A DNA stretch of 43,092 nucleotides from an uncultured Aquimarina sp. (lineage in GTDB: Bacteria; Bacteroidota; Bacteroidia; Flavobacteriales; Flavobacteriaceae), in contig CANMLU010000024.1 in assembly GCA_947498815.1 (NCBI GenBank), positions 1-43,092 of the forward strand. The letters are read 5' to 3'. Of this stretch, positions 31,800 through 40,596 are shown piece by piece (positions within the stretch are counted from its first letter, which is position 1; the number at the start of each line of letters is the position of its first letter). Under the pieces are notes generated by a model, which worked only from the letters and a program-made list of their open reading frames with translations, ran no database searches and was not told where the DNA came from. Made by a program: the position numbers and the translations under genes.

Positions 31800-32330
31800 T
31801 TATGAAGAACCCCATTTTTTCTTAGTAATGCTAAAAACGTTGAATAGATTATTTATTTTTTTTTCGAATGTCATTCCATTTTTTAAAGCAACTTTTTCAG
31901 ATCCAATGTTATCCATATGAACTACAGAGATTAATGAATCCACCAAATTGTTTTCAAAAGCGTAATTTTTACATTTAAAAGCTGCTTCGAATGCAAATCC
32001 CTGATTCCAAAACTTTGGAAGGATAGAATAGCCAATTTCTAGTCGCTCTACATCTTCTATAGTTTGCACCAAAAGCCCACATTGCCCTACAAATTGCTTT
32101 GTCTTTTTGTCTATCAAAACATTCATGCCTCCTAATTCATTTTCATATCTATGAAATGATTTGTCAAACCATGCGCCGCATAAGGCCGTGGGAGATAGTT
32201 TTGGATCCATCTCCAAAAACTCGGCAACATTTTTTTCTTTAAAAAGAGGAATCCAGGAATTAAAGTCTTCTGATTTGAGGAGTCTAAATGTTAATCTTTC
32301 GGTTTCTTGTCCTGTAAGCAGATATTTCAT
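31800..32330 (-). CDS. GNAT N-acetyltransferase (RimJ/RimL-like)
   Basis: The 176-aa protein has the GNAT plan of this subgroup: ETERLTFRLLKSEDFNSWIPLF at the N-terminus, FVGQCGLLVQTIEDVERLEIGYSI in the central sheet, and a CoA-binding region around FWNQGFAFEAAFKCKNYAFE. LISVVHMDNIGSEKVALKNG follows. It transfers acetyl from acetyl-CoA, probably to a protein N-terminus or small amine; the target is unknown. It is 25 bp downstream of rlmF on the same strand, so co-transcription is likely. Confidence 0.92.
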   Translation of the reverse strand: MKYLLTGQETERLTFRLLKSEDFNSWIPLFKEKNVAEFLEMDPKLSPTALCGAWFDKSFHRYENELGGMNVLIDKKTKQFVGQCGLLVQTIEDVERLEIGYSILPKFWNQGFAFEAAFKCKNYAFENNLVDSLISVVHMDNIGSEKVALKNGMTFEKKINNLFNVFSITKKKWGSS

Positions 32331-32355
32331 TTTTGGATTATTTAGAATTGGAGCT

Positions 32356-33324
32356 TCAACTATTCGTTTTCCATCGGGTTTTTCGCCACTCTTTTTGTTC
32401 TTGTTTAGAAAGAAATGTCCAGGCTACGATTCGGGTAGATTTATTTCCAGTTCCCATAGGAATAGTTTTAACCTCATTGGCTTCATATTTTTGTAAGGAT
32501 TTATATATTCCTTTAAGATTAGATTGTTTGGATACCAAAGTTGAAAACCAATAACAGTTTTTAGAGAATTTTTTACTTTGCCTAATCATAGTATGAATAA
32601 ACTTATATTCTCCACCTTCGTATATAAGTTCATTACTAACACCTGCAAAATTGAGTTCGGGTGTTTTTACTTTTTTACCGGATAGATTTTTAACTTTTCT
32701 GCGAGTTCCTTTTTGAGCATCTTCAGCAGAAGAATGAAAAGGAGGATTGCATATAGATAAATCAATTTTTTCTTTTCGGTCTAGTATTCCGTAAAAAATA
32801 TCCTTATGATCTTCTTGTAATCTACATTCAATCTTATTTTTAAGAGATGTATTAGAATTGACAATATCCTGTGCCGATTCAATTGATTTTGGATCGATAT
32901 CAGATCCAATAAATCTCCAATCATATTCTGTAACTCCTATAATCGGGTATATGCAATTAGCTCCAACACCAATATCCAAACAAGTAATTTTATCACCAAT
33001 GGGAATTCTGCCAAAATTGTTTTCGCATAACAAATCAGCAATATGATGAATGTAATCTGCTCTTCCAGGTATCGGAGGGCATAAATTTTGATCAGGAAAC
33101 TCCCAGTATTTTATTCCATAATAATGGTGAAGTAATGCTTTATTTAGAATTTTGACAGCAACAGGATTTGAAAAATCAACAGAATCTTCTCCATGTTTAT
33201 TGGGTATTACATAATTCGATAATTCGGGTTTGACTTTGATTAATGCACTTAAGTCATATCGTTCCCGGTTTTTATTTCGAGCATGTAGCCTTGTTTTTTC
33301 TTTTTGATTTTTTTCTGATGACAT
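32356..33324 (-). CDS. rlmF: 23S rRNA (adenine(1618)-N(6))-methyltransferase RlmF
   Basis: The 322-aa cytoplasmic enzyme methylates N6 of A1618 in 23S rRNA using SAM. LHARNKNRERYDLSALI and GEDSVDFSNPVAVKILNKAL form the family-specific N-terminus. TCLDIGVGANCIYPIIG is the SAM-binding motif, SICNPPFHSS the catalytic NPPF motif, and NFAGVSNELIYEGGE the insertion typical of RlmF. The highly charged Lys/Arg tail is normal. It is 19 bp after the PD40 lipoprotein gene, in an apparent three-gene run with the GNAT gene. Confidence 0.96.
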   Translation of the reverse strand: MSSEKNQKEKTRLHARNKNRERYDLSALIKVKPELSNYVIPNKHGEDSVDFSNPVAVKILNKALLHHYYGIKYWEFPDQNLCPPIPGRADYIHHIADLLCENNFGRIPIGDKITCLDIGVGANCIYPIIGVTEYDWRFIGSDIDPKSIESAQDIVNSNTSLKNKIECRLQEDHKDIFYGILDRKEKIDLSICNPPFHSSAEDAQKGTRRKVKNLSGKKVKTPELNFAGVSNELIYEGGEYKFIHTMIRQSKKFSKNCYWFSTLVSKQSNLKGIYKSLQKYEANEVKTIPMGTGNKSTRIVAWTFLSKQEQKEWRKTRWKTNS

Positions 33325-33343
33325 TAGTTGCCTGTTATTGGTA

Positions 33344-34240
33344 TTAGTTATTCGGTAATTCGGAAGCTATATCCACCCATTTTACCGACCAATTTTCTTC
33401 GGAGTGTTTGCCTGTTGTAAAAAACAAAAATTTATTGTCGGGGGTCACATATGGATTTCCTTGTCCATTGTTGTTTATTTTTTCGTTTAGTTTTTTTGTG
33501 TTTATCCAACTACCATTTCCGCTATCAAAAGTAATCATTAAATCAAGCGTATTATTAATCGAAGCAAAAATTAAATAATCCCCTTTGGGAGAAACATATG
33601 GAGTACATTTTTGAGTGCTTGAATCCATCGAAATTATCGCTTTTTTTGCATTTTCAAATGTACCATTCACTTGCTTCGAATAATAAATATCCATTTCGCT
33701 ATAATCTAAATTGCTCACATGAAAATATAGAGTTCCAGAATTGGTAATTGTTGGATGAGAAACTAATTTATTTCTCAAATTTGGAACATCCACAAATATG
33801 GGTACATTCCATTTTTCATCCACTTTGTCCGATTTCCAGATATGCCAGGTCGATGCAACCCCATCAATATCCACAGGTCGCGTCGAACTAAAATAAAGCG
33901 TGTTTCCATCGGGAGAAAAACTCATACCATGATCACTATACCTACTATTGAAAAAAGCTTTTTTGGGTTTGGACCAAATTCCATTGTTTTTTGTAATTAC
34001 ATAAACATCAAATCGCTCAAAATTTTTATCTGAAATCGTATAATAATAGTCTTTCAAATTGGGGGCAAACATTCCTTTATGGATCAGCTTATTTTGAGGC
34101 GTAAGATTCTTTTTAAACTCGATAGGCATGTCAACCGGAATTTTTTCGGTCAAAAATGCTTCCGTACTATATTTAGTCTCATTTTTACAACTTAGAAAAA
34201 TGAGTATAGAGAAGGATATTAAAATTTTGATTTTTTTCAT
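33344..34240 (-). CDS. PD40 (WD40-like beta-propeller) lipoprotein
   Basis: The 298-aa protein has a lipoprotein signal (ISFSILIFLSC, Cys18) and repeated PD40/TolB-like blades: SDHGMSFSPDGNTLYFSSTR, CTPYVSPKGDYLIFAS and NPYVTPDNKFLFFTTG. It is likely an outer-membrane or periplasmic propeller that binds protein or glycan; no enzyme motif is visible. It is separated from rlmF by 19 bp and begins an apparent leftward transcript. Confidence 0.88.
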   Translation of the reverse strand: MKKIKILISFSILIFLSCKNETKYSTEAFLTEKIPVDMPIEFKKNLTPQNKLIHKGMFAPNLKDYYYTISDKNFERFDVYVITKNNGIWSKPKKAFFNSRYSDHGMSFSPDGNTLYFSSTRPVDIDGVASTWHIWKSDKVDEKWNVPIFVDVPNLRNKLVSHPTITNSGTLYFHVSNLDYSEMDIYYSKQVNGTFENAKKAIISMDSSTQKCTPYVSPKGDYLIFASINNTLDLMITFDSGNGSWINTKKLNEKINNNGQGNPYVTPDNKFLFFTTGKHSEENWSVKWVDIASELPNN

Positions 34241-34320
34241 TACCTGAAGTTAGTAATCAGTGTTTTTTTACTTTTAAGTTGTTGGGTAACATAAAAAGCC
34301 TTACGGTACATGATGAGTTA

Positions 34321-35010
34321 TTATTGTAGCTCTTTTTCAATTTTGGTTTCCAAATCTTTTATAGTATTGATGACCAGATCATATCGTTTTAACTTGTATT
34401 TGCGATTGGTTTCCAGCCTCCATAAATAACTTAATATTTCTTTTCTTTCGGCTTCTGTTAATTTTTCGGGTGTGCGAATCATTTTTAAATGGCCTACATC
34501 GTCAAACTCCATATAAGGATGTAATAATCTATTAATGGATGCAAAATAATTTTCGAATGATTGCATTTCGGTTACATCGTCTTCTAACTTTTCAATTATA
34601 GCATGGTAATAATCGTAAAGCGTTATGATTTGAAATCGAAGAGAATCGTTGGATATTGTTTTTAATCCATTGGCTTTTAAAGATTCATATCCAGACCGAT
34701 TAATTATTGGGGTGTAATCGCGAAAAAGAGAGATATAAAATAACCCTATTGAATCTTGAGGGATGGGTTTATTTTGCACCAAATCACGAAAAACCGTATT
34801 GGCTCTTAAGCTTAATTTATGACTAAAAATATTCCCATTAAAATCCTGTATATCTCTACTAAGCCCATTTTTTATTTCAAGAAGTATTTTTTGTTCAGAA
34901 TGTTTGCTATTTCTATTTGCATTCCAATTGGTTAAAGCAAAGGCAGATACCACTGCGATAAATATTGATAAAAATTCAAATGTATATTTTCTCCAATTAA
35001 TTTTTTTCAT
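34321..35010 (-). CDS. DUF6090-like membrane-anchored protein
   Basis: The 229-aa protein has one N-terminal TM helix directly after a basic start (MKKINWRKYTFEFLSIFIAV). The sequence NWNANRNSKHSEQKILLEI follows, the typical W..R....E.. opening of DUF6090. The rest is a long helical, charged periplasmic domain without cysteines. Function is unknown. It is separated by 80 bp from the PD40 gene, whose spacer contains GTTGTTGGGTAAC but no hairpin terminator. Confidence 0.82.
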   Translation of the reverse strand: MKKINWRKYTFEFLSIFIAVVSAFALTNWNANRNSKHSEQKILLEIKNGLSRDIQDFNGNIFSHKLSLRANTVFRDLVQNKPIPQDSIGLFYISLFRDYTPIINRSGYESLKANGLKTISNDSLRFQIITLYDYYHAIIEKLEDDVTEMQSFENYFASINRLLHPYMEFDDVGHLKMIRTPEKLTEAERKEILSYLWRLETNRKYKLKRYDLVINTIKDLETKIEKELQ

Positions 35011-35097
35011 TGCTACTAGGGTATCATGGGATTACGAATAGGACAAATCAAGTTATTACAGGACTAGTATCACTTTATAATATGTAGTCTACAGAGT

Positions 35098-35448
35098 TTA
35101 TTCGTGCTTTAATTTACTAAATTTTATTTTTATCCGCCCATTTGATTTTCCGTCCAGATAATCAATATATTTCTCTGTATAATATGCTTTTTCCCCAACT
35201 GTTGGAATCGAATCAAAATACTTAAATCGGATTGAATCTTTTTTTATAAATGCTTTTCCCTTCCAAATATCCTTTATTCCAATTCCACGCGAAATATATT
35301 CAAAAGTACTATCCTTGTATACCACTAGGTGTATCCAGCCCAAAGGAGTTTCTCTTTCTGCATAAAGAATAAGGTCGTATGTATTCCGTTTTTGATTGCA
35401 GGAAGTTAAAATTCCTAAGATTCCAACTAAGAGTATTATTTTTCGCAT
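35098..35448 (-). CDS. Small putative lipoprotein
   Basis: The 116-aa protein has a lipoprotein signal (LVGILGILTSC, Cys16) followed by NQKRNTYDLILYAERETPLG and a beta-rich domain (YKDSTFEYISRGIGIKDIWKG). Such short lipoproteins are frequent in flavobacterial genomes, and I recognise no family for this one. Two unrelated unknown genes flank it on the same strand, 29 bp and 87 bp away. Confidence 0.75.
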   Translation of the reverse strand: MRKIILLVGILGILTSCNQKRNTYDLILYAERETPLGWIHLVVYKDSTFEYISRGIGIKDIWKGKAFIKKDSIRFKYFDSIPTVGEKAYYTEKYIDYLDGKSNGRIKIKFSKLKHE

Positions 35449-35477
35449 ATTTCTTATACTGTAAAAACAGCTCTTGC

Positions 35478-36137
35478 TTAATGAGTTGTTTTAATACTTG
35501 TGTTTATTTCTTGTTTAAAATTTTGAATCTCCTCATATTCTGTAATTTCAAGAATGTCTAATAGGTTAAACCAGCTAATTTTTCCCTTTTTATGATAAGC
35601 GATAAGCAATTCTTTGAAATGTTTAAGTTGATATGTGCTGGTTTGAAAAAAGTTATATTCCTTCTTTGTGCCGTCGGTTAGTTTCAGTGTTACCATATTA
35701 TCAATTCCATTGGACAAGCAAGGACTAAAAATCGATCCATAAAAATTGAATTTACCCTTTATGTCTTGAGTATGGTCAAAGGTTATTTTAGAAACTAATA
35801 ATAACTCAAAGGAGTTTTCATTAATATTAACTTTGTCTTCAAACAAGGTCAAGTGACCAACATATTCCATGTTTATTTTTTCATGTCTAGTAAGATTACT
35901 CATTATAAGTCCTAAAAAGTAGAGTAACCAAGTTATAATTACAAATATTTTCAACCCATATATAGCAAACTCATATTCCTGTTCTAAAAACACTATTAAG
36001 AATAAAAGAAGAGAAAGTACAATTAAAACCAGATTTTCTGTCGATATATTTAATCCTTTTTCCTTTTTAAAAATTCGCAAGCTCAGAGGTGCACGGTTCA
36101 TAATTATGGTTAACGTTTTGTATAAAATGCGTTTCAA
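35478..36137 (-). CDS. Membrane protein with PH-like soluble part, unknown
   Basis: The frame gives 219 aa; starting at ATG 36101 (MNRAPLSLRIF) would give 207 aa and is equally plausible. Two adjacent TM helices (NLVLIVLSLLLFLIVFLEQ, FAIYGLKIFVIITWLLYFLG) are followed by a soluble region, SFELLLVSKITFDHTQDIKG to YHKKGKISWFNLLD. Its strand pattern resembles small membrane-linked PH-like domains. No family is assigned. It ends 29 bp before the small lipoprotein gene. Confidence 0.7.
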   Translation of the reverse strand: MKRILYKTLTIIMNRAPLSLRIFKKEKGLNISTENLVLIVLSLLLFLIVFLEQEYEFAIYGLKIFVIITWLLYFLGLIMSNLTRHEKINMEYVGHLTLFEDKVNINENSFELLLVSKITFDHTQDIKGKFNFYGSIFSPCLSNGIDNMVTLKLTDGTKKEYNFFQTSTYQLKHFKELLIAYHKKGKISWFNLLDILEITEYEEIQNFKQEINTSIKTTH

Positions 36138-36349
36138 AACATCTCTACATAGTAGTTAGGTTTCTTATCTAAAGTAATTGTTTCTTTATTGGTATTTAAA
36201 TTATAGTAACCGTTACAGAATTTAATCGAGTTTTTAATTTTGGTAATTTAAATTTATATGCACAAAATTAACTTCCTAACAAAAGCATTCAATGACAGAG
36301 TAAGTACGAACACCTTGCAAAAAATACCCCTATCATACAAAAGCCTAGC

Positions 36350-36367
36350 AACCTTGCGAAAAGTTAC
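36350..36367. repeat. Imperfect direct repeat, left copy, flanking the 36.4-38.3 kb module
   Basis: AACCTTGCGAAAAGTTAC matches AACCTTGCGACTAGTTTC at 38348-38365 in 15 of 18 positions. A weaker form, ACACCTTGCAAAAA, lies at 36309. The two copies enclose the three unknown genes of the module. Confidence 0.35.
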
Positions 36368-36416
36368 TAAGCCCAAATATAAGTATCTACAGTTTGTTTA
36401 TTTGTGTATCAAGAAC

Positions 36417-37304
36417 CTAATAATAAGCATTCGCAATACGCTCCTTGGATTTCTCGATGGCAACCTTGTGCACATCACCAAAGGCCGAAAGCTTTTTAAT
36501 AGCATCAAGAACAAGCTGGTGGTTTGCACTTGGCCCCATACTTTTACTTTTTACTGCCATTTGCTCGGCCGATTTAATCTGATCTGCGTCAAGTCGAGCT
36601 TTTAGTTTGGCTACGGCTTGCGAATACTGCTCATCCAACTTCATCCAGGTATTAATATCTATTTCACCTTGAGCAAGGTCATCGGTTAGCCCAGCTTGCA
36701 GTGTTTTCATGTGTAAGTAATTGTTCTTATCGATCAACGCTGCATCAAATTTTGCTTGATGTTTCACATCATCAATACTTTCCATGAGGCGATAATAAAT
36801 CGCAGTTGAAGTTACGGCCTCGGTACCAAAAGTCTCGTCTTCTTGAATACTTACTGAAGATGCATATAAGAATGCAAACATACCGGGTGATAGGCGATTC
36901 ATAGAAAATGATAAACTAGCCGATGCAGTCGATGAAGATTTTGCCGCCTGGGCTACCGTGTTCACCACATCTACATAAGCATCAATTGCCTCTGCGCTCA
37001 TTGCTGGTTTCACAACCGTTGGATCCGACGCTGCTGCAACCGCCTTGAGTGAAGAGGTTACGACTGCGGCGATCTTGTCTAAGCTAAACTCACTCGTATA
37101 CTCTGTTTTAATATCAGAGCTATACGACAGTTCTCGTGCATCTGTAACGTTTGCACTAGTTAAGTGATTCGTGATCTCTGTATAAAACTTTTTCTTGTTG
37201 GTTGCTTCTTGAGCTTCAATCATCTTTTGAAGCTTGTCGATTTGTTCTTTTGCCTTTACAGTTTTGTCGGCAACTCGTTTTACCGAAGGTGTTCTACATG
37301 CCAT
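36417..37304 (-). CDS. Unknown 295-aa helical cytoplasmic-type protein
   Basis: The protein has no signal peptide or TM helix and only one cysteine (position 3). It is rich in Ala, Ser, Thr, Lys and Asp. The N-terminus is a charged helix (VADKTVKAKEQIDKLQKMIE, likely coiled coil). The middle has an alanine-rich, mildly hydrophobic region (KIAAVVTSSLKAVAAA) and a neutral Ser/Ala run (AAKSSSTASASLSFSMNRLS), then FLYASSVSIQEDETFGTEAV. The C-terminal third is again helical. I recognise no family. G+C is visibly higher than in neighbouring genes. Helical hairpin proteins with such a neutral middle can be pore formers or structural proteins, but that is only a thought. Its closest neighbour on the same strand is a 59-aa TM protein. 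Confidence 0.75.
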   Translation of the reverse strand: MACRTPSVKRVADKTVKAKEQIDKLQKMIEAQEATNKKKFYTEITNHLTSANVTDARELSYSSDIKTEYTSEFSLDKIAAVVTSSLKAVAAASDPTVVKPAMSAEAIDAYVDVVNTVAQAAKSSSTASASLSFSMNRLSPGMFAFLYASSVSIQEDETFGTEAVTSTAIYYRLMESIDDVKHQAKFDAALIDKNNYLHMKTLQAGLTDDLAQGEIDINTWMKLDEQYSQAVAKLKARLDADQIKSAEQMAVKSKSMGPSANHQLVLDAIKKLSAFGDVHKVAIEKSKERIANAYY

Positions 37305-37633
37305 TTCTTTATGGTTTTAAGAATTTCCTACTCGTATGGCTTTTCGGATTTCGCCTCGTTTTTAAAGTGGTCTCTGAGCTCCACATAATGATTTTATTGG
37401 TAATAGTATCAAGGGGTTAGGATCTATTTGTATGGATTCTTCTTATTAGAAAGCACACTTGTAGATTAGGATGTATTAAAGGTAATTCAGGAAGAAGTAT
37501 AAAAACAACAGTATAAGTACGTGTTGCCAGGGTGTTATTACGTGTGGAAAGTATAAATAAGAATACTACTATACATCCGGAAGCATGTCTTGATGTATTG
37601 CATTAAAGAAATGGCCAGATTATAACATCCTTT
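37305..37633. other. Intergenic region inside the unknown module
   Basis: This 329-bp gap precedes the 295-aa gene. Both strands have only very short frames. No terminator hairpin or clear -7 box was found on either strand. It may hold a long 5' leader for the 295-aa gene. Confidence 0.35.
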
Positions 37634-37813
37634 CTATTCCTTTTTTATGTTTGATATTATCGGAGTGATAACCAGTCCCAAGCCTACACCAATAAGTATC
37701 GATGCAACCAATAATATAGGTGATGTTTGAGCAAAAATAAGTCCAACGCCTACACCAATAATTGTGGTTCCTCCAATGGCCCATACACTCTTGTCTTCTT
37801 TTTTTGATGTCAT
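37634..37813 (-). CDS. Small 59-aa glycine-rich two-TM protein
   Basis: The frame runs from ATG 37813 to TAG 37634. The product starts MTSKKEDKSVWAIGG and has two hydrophobic helices (TIIGVGVGLIFAQ, ILLVASILIGVGLGLVI) separated by a short TSP turn. It ends in basic SNIKKE. GVGVGL and GVGLGL repeats suggest tight helix packing, as in small membrane proteins or holin-like peptides. No family was recognised. The longer overlapping frame at 37620-37850 gives a Trp/His/Cys-rich nonsense product and is rejected in favour of this one. Confidence 0.65.
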   Translation of the reverse strand: MTSKKEDKSVWAIGGTTIIGVGVGLIFAQTSPILLVASILIGVGLGLVITPIISNIKKE

Positions 37814-37981
37814 GAGATATTGATTTGTATCCTAAAGTTAGTAAGATCACACATTGTATTATATGATATTTGTCACGATTGAAAAATCAAGCTAAAAACC
37901 CCCTACGAATAAGGTGAAAAACTCTTGTTTTCCGAGGGCTGTAGCTTTTACTTTAGCTATATAAAAACTAATTTATTTATT

Positions 37982-38323
37982 ATGACAGTTATTGAAAATA
38001 TTAAAAAATACAACATCTCGTATTATGGAGGAGGAAACAATAGTAAAAACTATAGCTATAGAGCAATCATAGGGTTACGACGAGCAGATAATAGTTCGAT
38101 CGGTGCGGCTTATTTTCATAGAGACCCATCCACACTACCCGATACAGACGCAATAAGTAGTTCGGGATATATTTATGTGCATTATAACGAGGCAGATCTT
38201 CCTCAAATTGTGGATATGCTTCGTAACGAAGACCCTGTTTATGTTCGATACGTACCGGGTTGGAATATGGCTTCGATTAATACTTCACAAGAACCTGTTG
38301 GTGAAGAAGAGTTAGGCAGTTAA
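37982..38323 (+). CDS. Unknown 113-aa protein opposite the helical module
   Basis: The start at ATG 37982 gives 113 aa; the upstream extension of the frame is non-coding in appearance. No signal peptide is present. It is Tyr/Asn-rich with alternating strands: NISYYGGGNNSKNYSYRAII, GYIYVHYNEADLPQIVDMLR, and DPVYVRYVPGWNMASIN. An acidic tail (EPVGEEELGS) closes it. It is divergent from the 59-aa gene (168-bp gap), which contains a short TAGC...GCTA inverted repeat near 37939. Function is unknown; the G+C is also above the local level. Confidence 0.7.
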   Translation: MTVIENIKKYNISYYGGGNNSKNYSYRAIIGLRRADNSSIGAAYFHRDPSTLPDTDAISSSGYIYVHYNEADLPQIVDMLRNEDPVYVRYVPGWNMASINTSQEPVGEEELGS

Positions 38324-38347
38324 TTGGTTCAAAAAAGAACATGTAAT

Positions 38348-38365
38348 AACCTTGCGACTAGTTTC
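38348..38365. repeat. Imperfect direct repeat, right copy
   Basis: AACCTTGCGACTAGTTTC is the right-hand partner of 36350-36367 and lies between two converging genes. It is followed by GCGAGCG, so TTGCGA and TCGCGA also form a short inverted pair that may act as a terminator. Confidence 0.35.
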
Positions 38366-38376
38366 GCGAGCGATAT

Positions 38377-39012
38377 CTAATTATAATAGTCGTACTCCCA
38401 TTCATAAATTTTACTTTTTCCTGCTTGAATCAAACCTTTTTTTGAAATTTTATGAGTTTGTTTTTTTTGTGGATCAAAGTTTAAAGGTAAATAATATTCT
38501 GTGCTCACAGAATAAATCAGATTCCCACGATCATCAAACCTTCGCTGGGTTGCAAAAGCCTTTTTGTAAGGATATTTTTCATGACCATACCATGAGATCA
38601 CTCCTGTAATTCCCTTTTTATCATGAAGTTCATAGCTTACTGGTTTATCTAAATCTGGAGGAAAAAATACCATAACGATATTCTTTTGTTTTTGGCGACA
38701 ATTTAAAAGTCTATCATTTTTATCATAATAACAGGTTTTCTTCCCAACTTTTTTCTTTGTCGATTTTGAAGTTCCCCAAACAGTATCCTTTTTGGAGTCT
38801 AAATGATTAATATAATAGGTTTGATTGCCCTTCTTATCGAATCCATATTCGAGATGTAGTTCAAGTTTGTCTTTTTTTAGTTCATGGGTTTTATACATTG
38901 TTTTTGTAGAATAATGTCTCAAAATCTGTTTTTTGATTTTAGGAGTTTTATCAATTATATTTTTACCTGTAGTTAAACTAAAAAATAGTAATAAGCTTAA
39001 TATATATTTCAT
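38377..39012 (-). CDS. Secreted protein of unknown function with YD-like strands
   Basis: The 211-aa protein has an N-terminal signal (MKYILSLLLFFSLTTG) and a very basic, Tyr-rich mature part. Short repeats of the type GFDKKGNQTYYINH, CYYDKNDRLLNCR and RFDDRGNLIYSVS resemble YD/RHS-like beta strands seen in many Bacteroidetes exported proteins. No enzyme motif is visible. It converges with the 113-aa gene and ends 53 bp from it. Confidence 0.72.
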   Translation of the reverse strand: MKYILSLLLFFSLTTGKNIIDKTPKIKKQILRHYSTKTMYKTHELKKDKLELHLEYGFDKKGNQTYYINHLDSKKDTVWGTSKSTKKKVGKKTCYYDKNDRLLNCRQKQKNIVMVFFPPDLDKPVSYELHDKKGITGVISWYGHEKYPYKKAFATQRRFDDRGNLIYSVSTEYYLPLNFDPQKKQTHKISKKGLIQAGKSKIYEWEYDYYN

Positions 39013-39060
39013 TTTAATACTTGGTTACATGTTTTACATAGGATACAATGTAGGCAGTTT

Positions 39061-39528
39061 TTATTTTATAGGATCATCTAAAAAACCTAAATCAATATAA
39101 TAATTCCCCTCTTCAAAATCTTTCATAACATAAACATTAATATAATCTTGCATTTTAACCTTAAATTCTAAAACAGTATGATCCATTAAGATGATTTTTA
39201 CGAATTTCTTTTCGATTTGATTATTCCGAATAAGATTGCAAATAAGTTTTGATCTTTTTTCAGTAATCAGATTTTCATGATTAGGATCCTTACTAATCCA
39301 CTCAAAAAAGTTTTCGTTTTCTTTTTCGATCAGTTTTTCATCCACCAAAGCATCAAATTTAATTATTTGACAGTCTGATGTTTTAATCTTTACTAAATTC
39401 CATTCTCTTTTTACCTGTTTTACAAAATTATTCCGACTTAATTCTAACCTTGCTTTTGATTTCTTTGAAAAATGCTTTGATAATAGGAATAATACAAACA
39501 AGGAGGCTATTGAAATAATAATTGTCAT
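39061..39528 (-). CDS. Unknown membrane-anchored protein, 155 aa
   Basis: One N-terminal TM helix (IIISIASLFVLFLLS) is followed by a basic linker (KHFSKKSKARLELSRNN). A soluble domain of alternating helices and strands runs through KTSDCQIIKFDALVDEKLIE to FKVKMQDYINVYVMKDFEEG. No family was recognised. The gene is on the same strand as its neighbours, 48 bp downstream is the secreted protein 38377-39012, and no promoter or terminator is evident in the gap upstream. Confidence 0.68.
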   Translation of the reverse strand: MTIIISIASLFVLFLLSKHFSKKSKARLELSRNNFVKQVKREWNLVKIKTSDCQIIKFDALVDEKLIEKENENFFEWISKDPNHENLITEKRSKLICNLIRNNQIEKKFVKIILMDHTVLEFKVKMQDYINVYVMKDFEEGNYYIDLGFLDDPIK

Positions 39529-39702
39529 TGAGAAATTTGGATTAAGTCAAGTCGGGGTTTTGAATTACGGCTAGTACCAATCGCATAAACTTATGTGTTA
39601 TCTAAGATAACTATATTTCTTAAATATGGCCATATGGTAACTTTTGTTAACCTAATGTTGAAGAAAAAATACCTTACACTTTTATTTTAGGACCAAACAT
39701 CT

Positions 39703-40491
39703 TTAGTCGCTTGTATATAAATAAAGTCCATTTTTGTTTTTTTCCGCCTCATGTATCGAATTGATAAAATCCCGAAAAAAGCATTCTTCATCGTACGAAA
39801 AATCAATTTTACTTTTAATTTGTTCAAGTTCGGAAGCCAAATCGGCAACCTCTTTAGGTGATAAAAGTAAATAGGAATAATAACAAGGACCTTCGTTTTC
39901 TTTTGAATTCAAAACCTTCTTTATTTCGGTTATCTTTTTTTCCTGATTTTCGGTAAGATTTTTTCCATTAAGAGAAATAAGTTCTTTTCTAAGATCAAAA
40001 GAAACTTCTTCACATTCTACAGGTCCCTTTGATCTAAACCTTCTTCCTCTTTGCAGTAATTGTATTTTCTCAGCTTCAGATTCTCCAGCTTTAAGAATAT
40101 CTTTCATGCAATATATAGGTACATAAAAACCAAAATCCTGTACAAGAATTTCCTGAATGGGTGATTCTGCCGTAAACAAAAACCCAAATATACGATCAAC
40201 AGCCATGGCCTCTACAAAACTAAGCCGATCATAATGTATTCCATCCGTAAAAATTACGTCAATCATTCTTTTATGAAGACTTCTTTCACTTTCGGCTACC
40301 ATTTCATTCAAATAGTACTCGTTTAGTTCTTTTACAATTGCTTCCTTTTTTTTCGTAGAGGTTTTTTTTGAAAAAGCTTCAATCGCTTCATAATCTACTT
40401 CAATTAATCGCCAACCGAATCCGTCGGCATAACAGTAATTGCTGTTTAAAAAAAAAGTGATTACCAGAATCGGAATTATTCTTCTTATCAT
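39703..40491 (-). CDS. Secreted protein of unknown function, 262 aa
   Basis: A signal peptide (IIPILVITFFLNSNYCYA) leads a charged, largely helical mature protein. DGFGWRLIEVDYEAIEAFSK, RMIDVIFTDGIHYDRLSFVE and YCMKDILKAGESEAEKIQLL are representative stretches. The protein has several cysteines that could form disulfides. I recognise no domain. A 174-bp spacer without features separates it from the next gene. Confidence 0.7.
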   Translation of the reverse strand: MIRRIIPILVITFFLNSNYCYADGFGWRLIEVDYEAIEAFSKKTSTKKKEAIVKELNEYYLNEMVAESERSLHKRMIDVIFTDGIHYDRLSFVEAMAVDRIFGFLFTAESPIQEILVQDFGFYVPIYCMKDILKAGESEAEKIQLLQRGRRFRSKGPVECEEVSFDLRKELISLNGKNLTENQEKKITEIKKVLNSKENEGPCYYSYLLLSPKEVADLASELEQIKSKIDFSYDEECFFRDFINSIHEAEKNKNGLYLYTSD

Positions 40492-40596
40492 TTCATTAGT
40501 AATTTAAATTACTCACAACGGTTAGTTAACAAGCGTCGCTGTCCTGAAAGACAGCTTTGGTGTATACCAATTGCTGTGTGCAGTGTTTCAATACGA

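Noticed and set aside
36258-36605. 115-aa plus-strand frame
   Set aside because: Most of it is antisense to the 295-aa gene, and its composition looks random.
37620-37850. 76-aa minus-strand frame rich in Trp, His and Cys
   Set aside because: It is an out-of-frame shadow of the 59-aa two-TM gene (37634-37813), which has normal composition and two clean hydrophobic helices.
40500-40596. Integron attC-like site or cassette array in the 33-43 kb region
   Set aside because: The hairpin GCTGTC/GACAGC and nearby GTTAGTTAAC do not give the paired RYYYAAC/GTTRRRY core sites, and no integrase is present.
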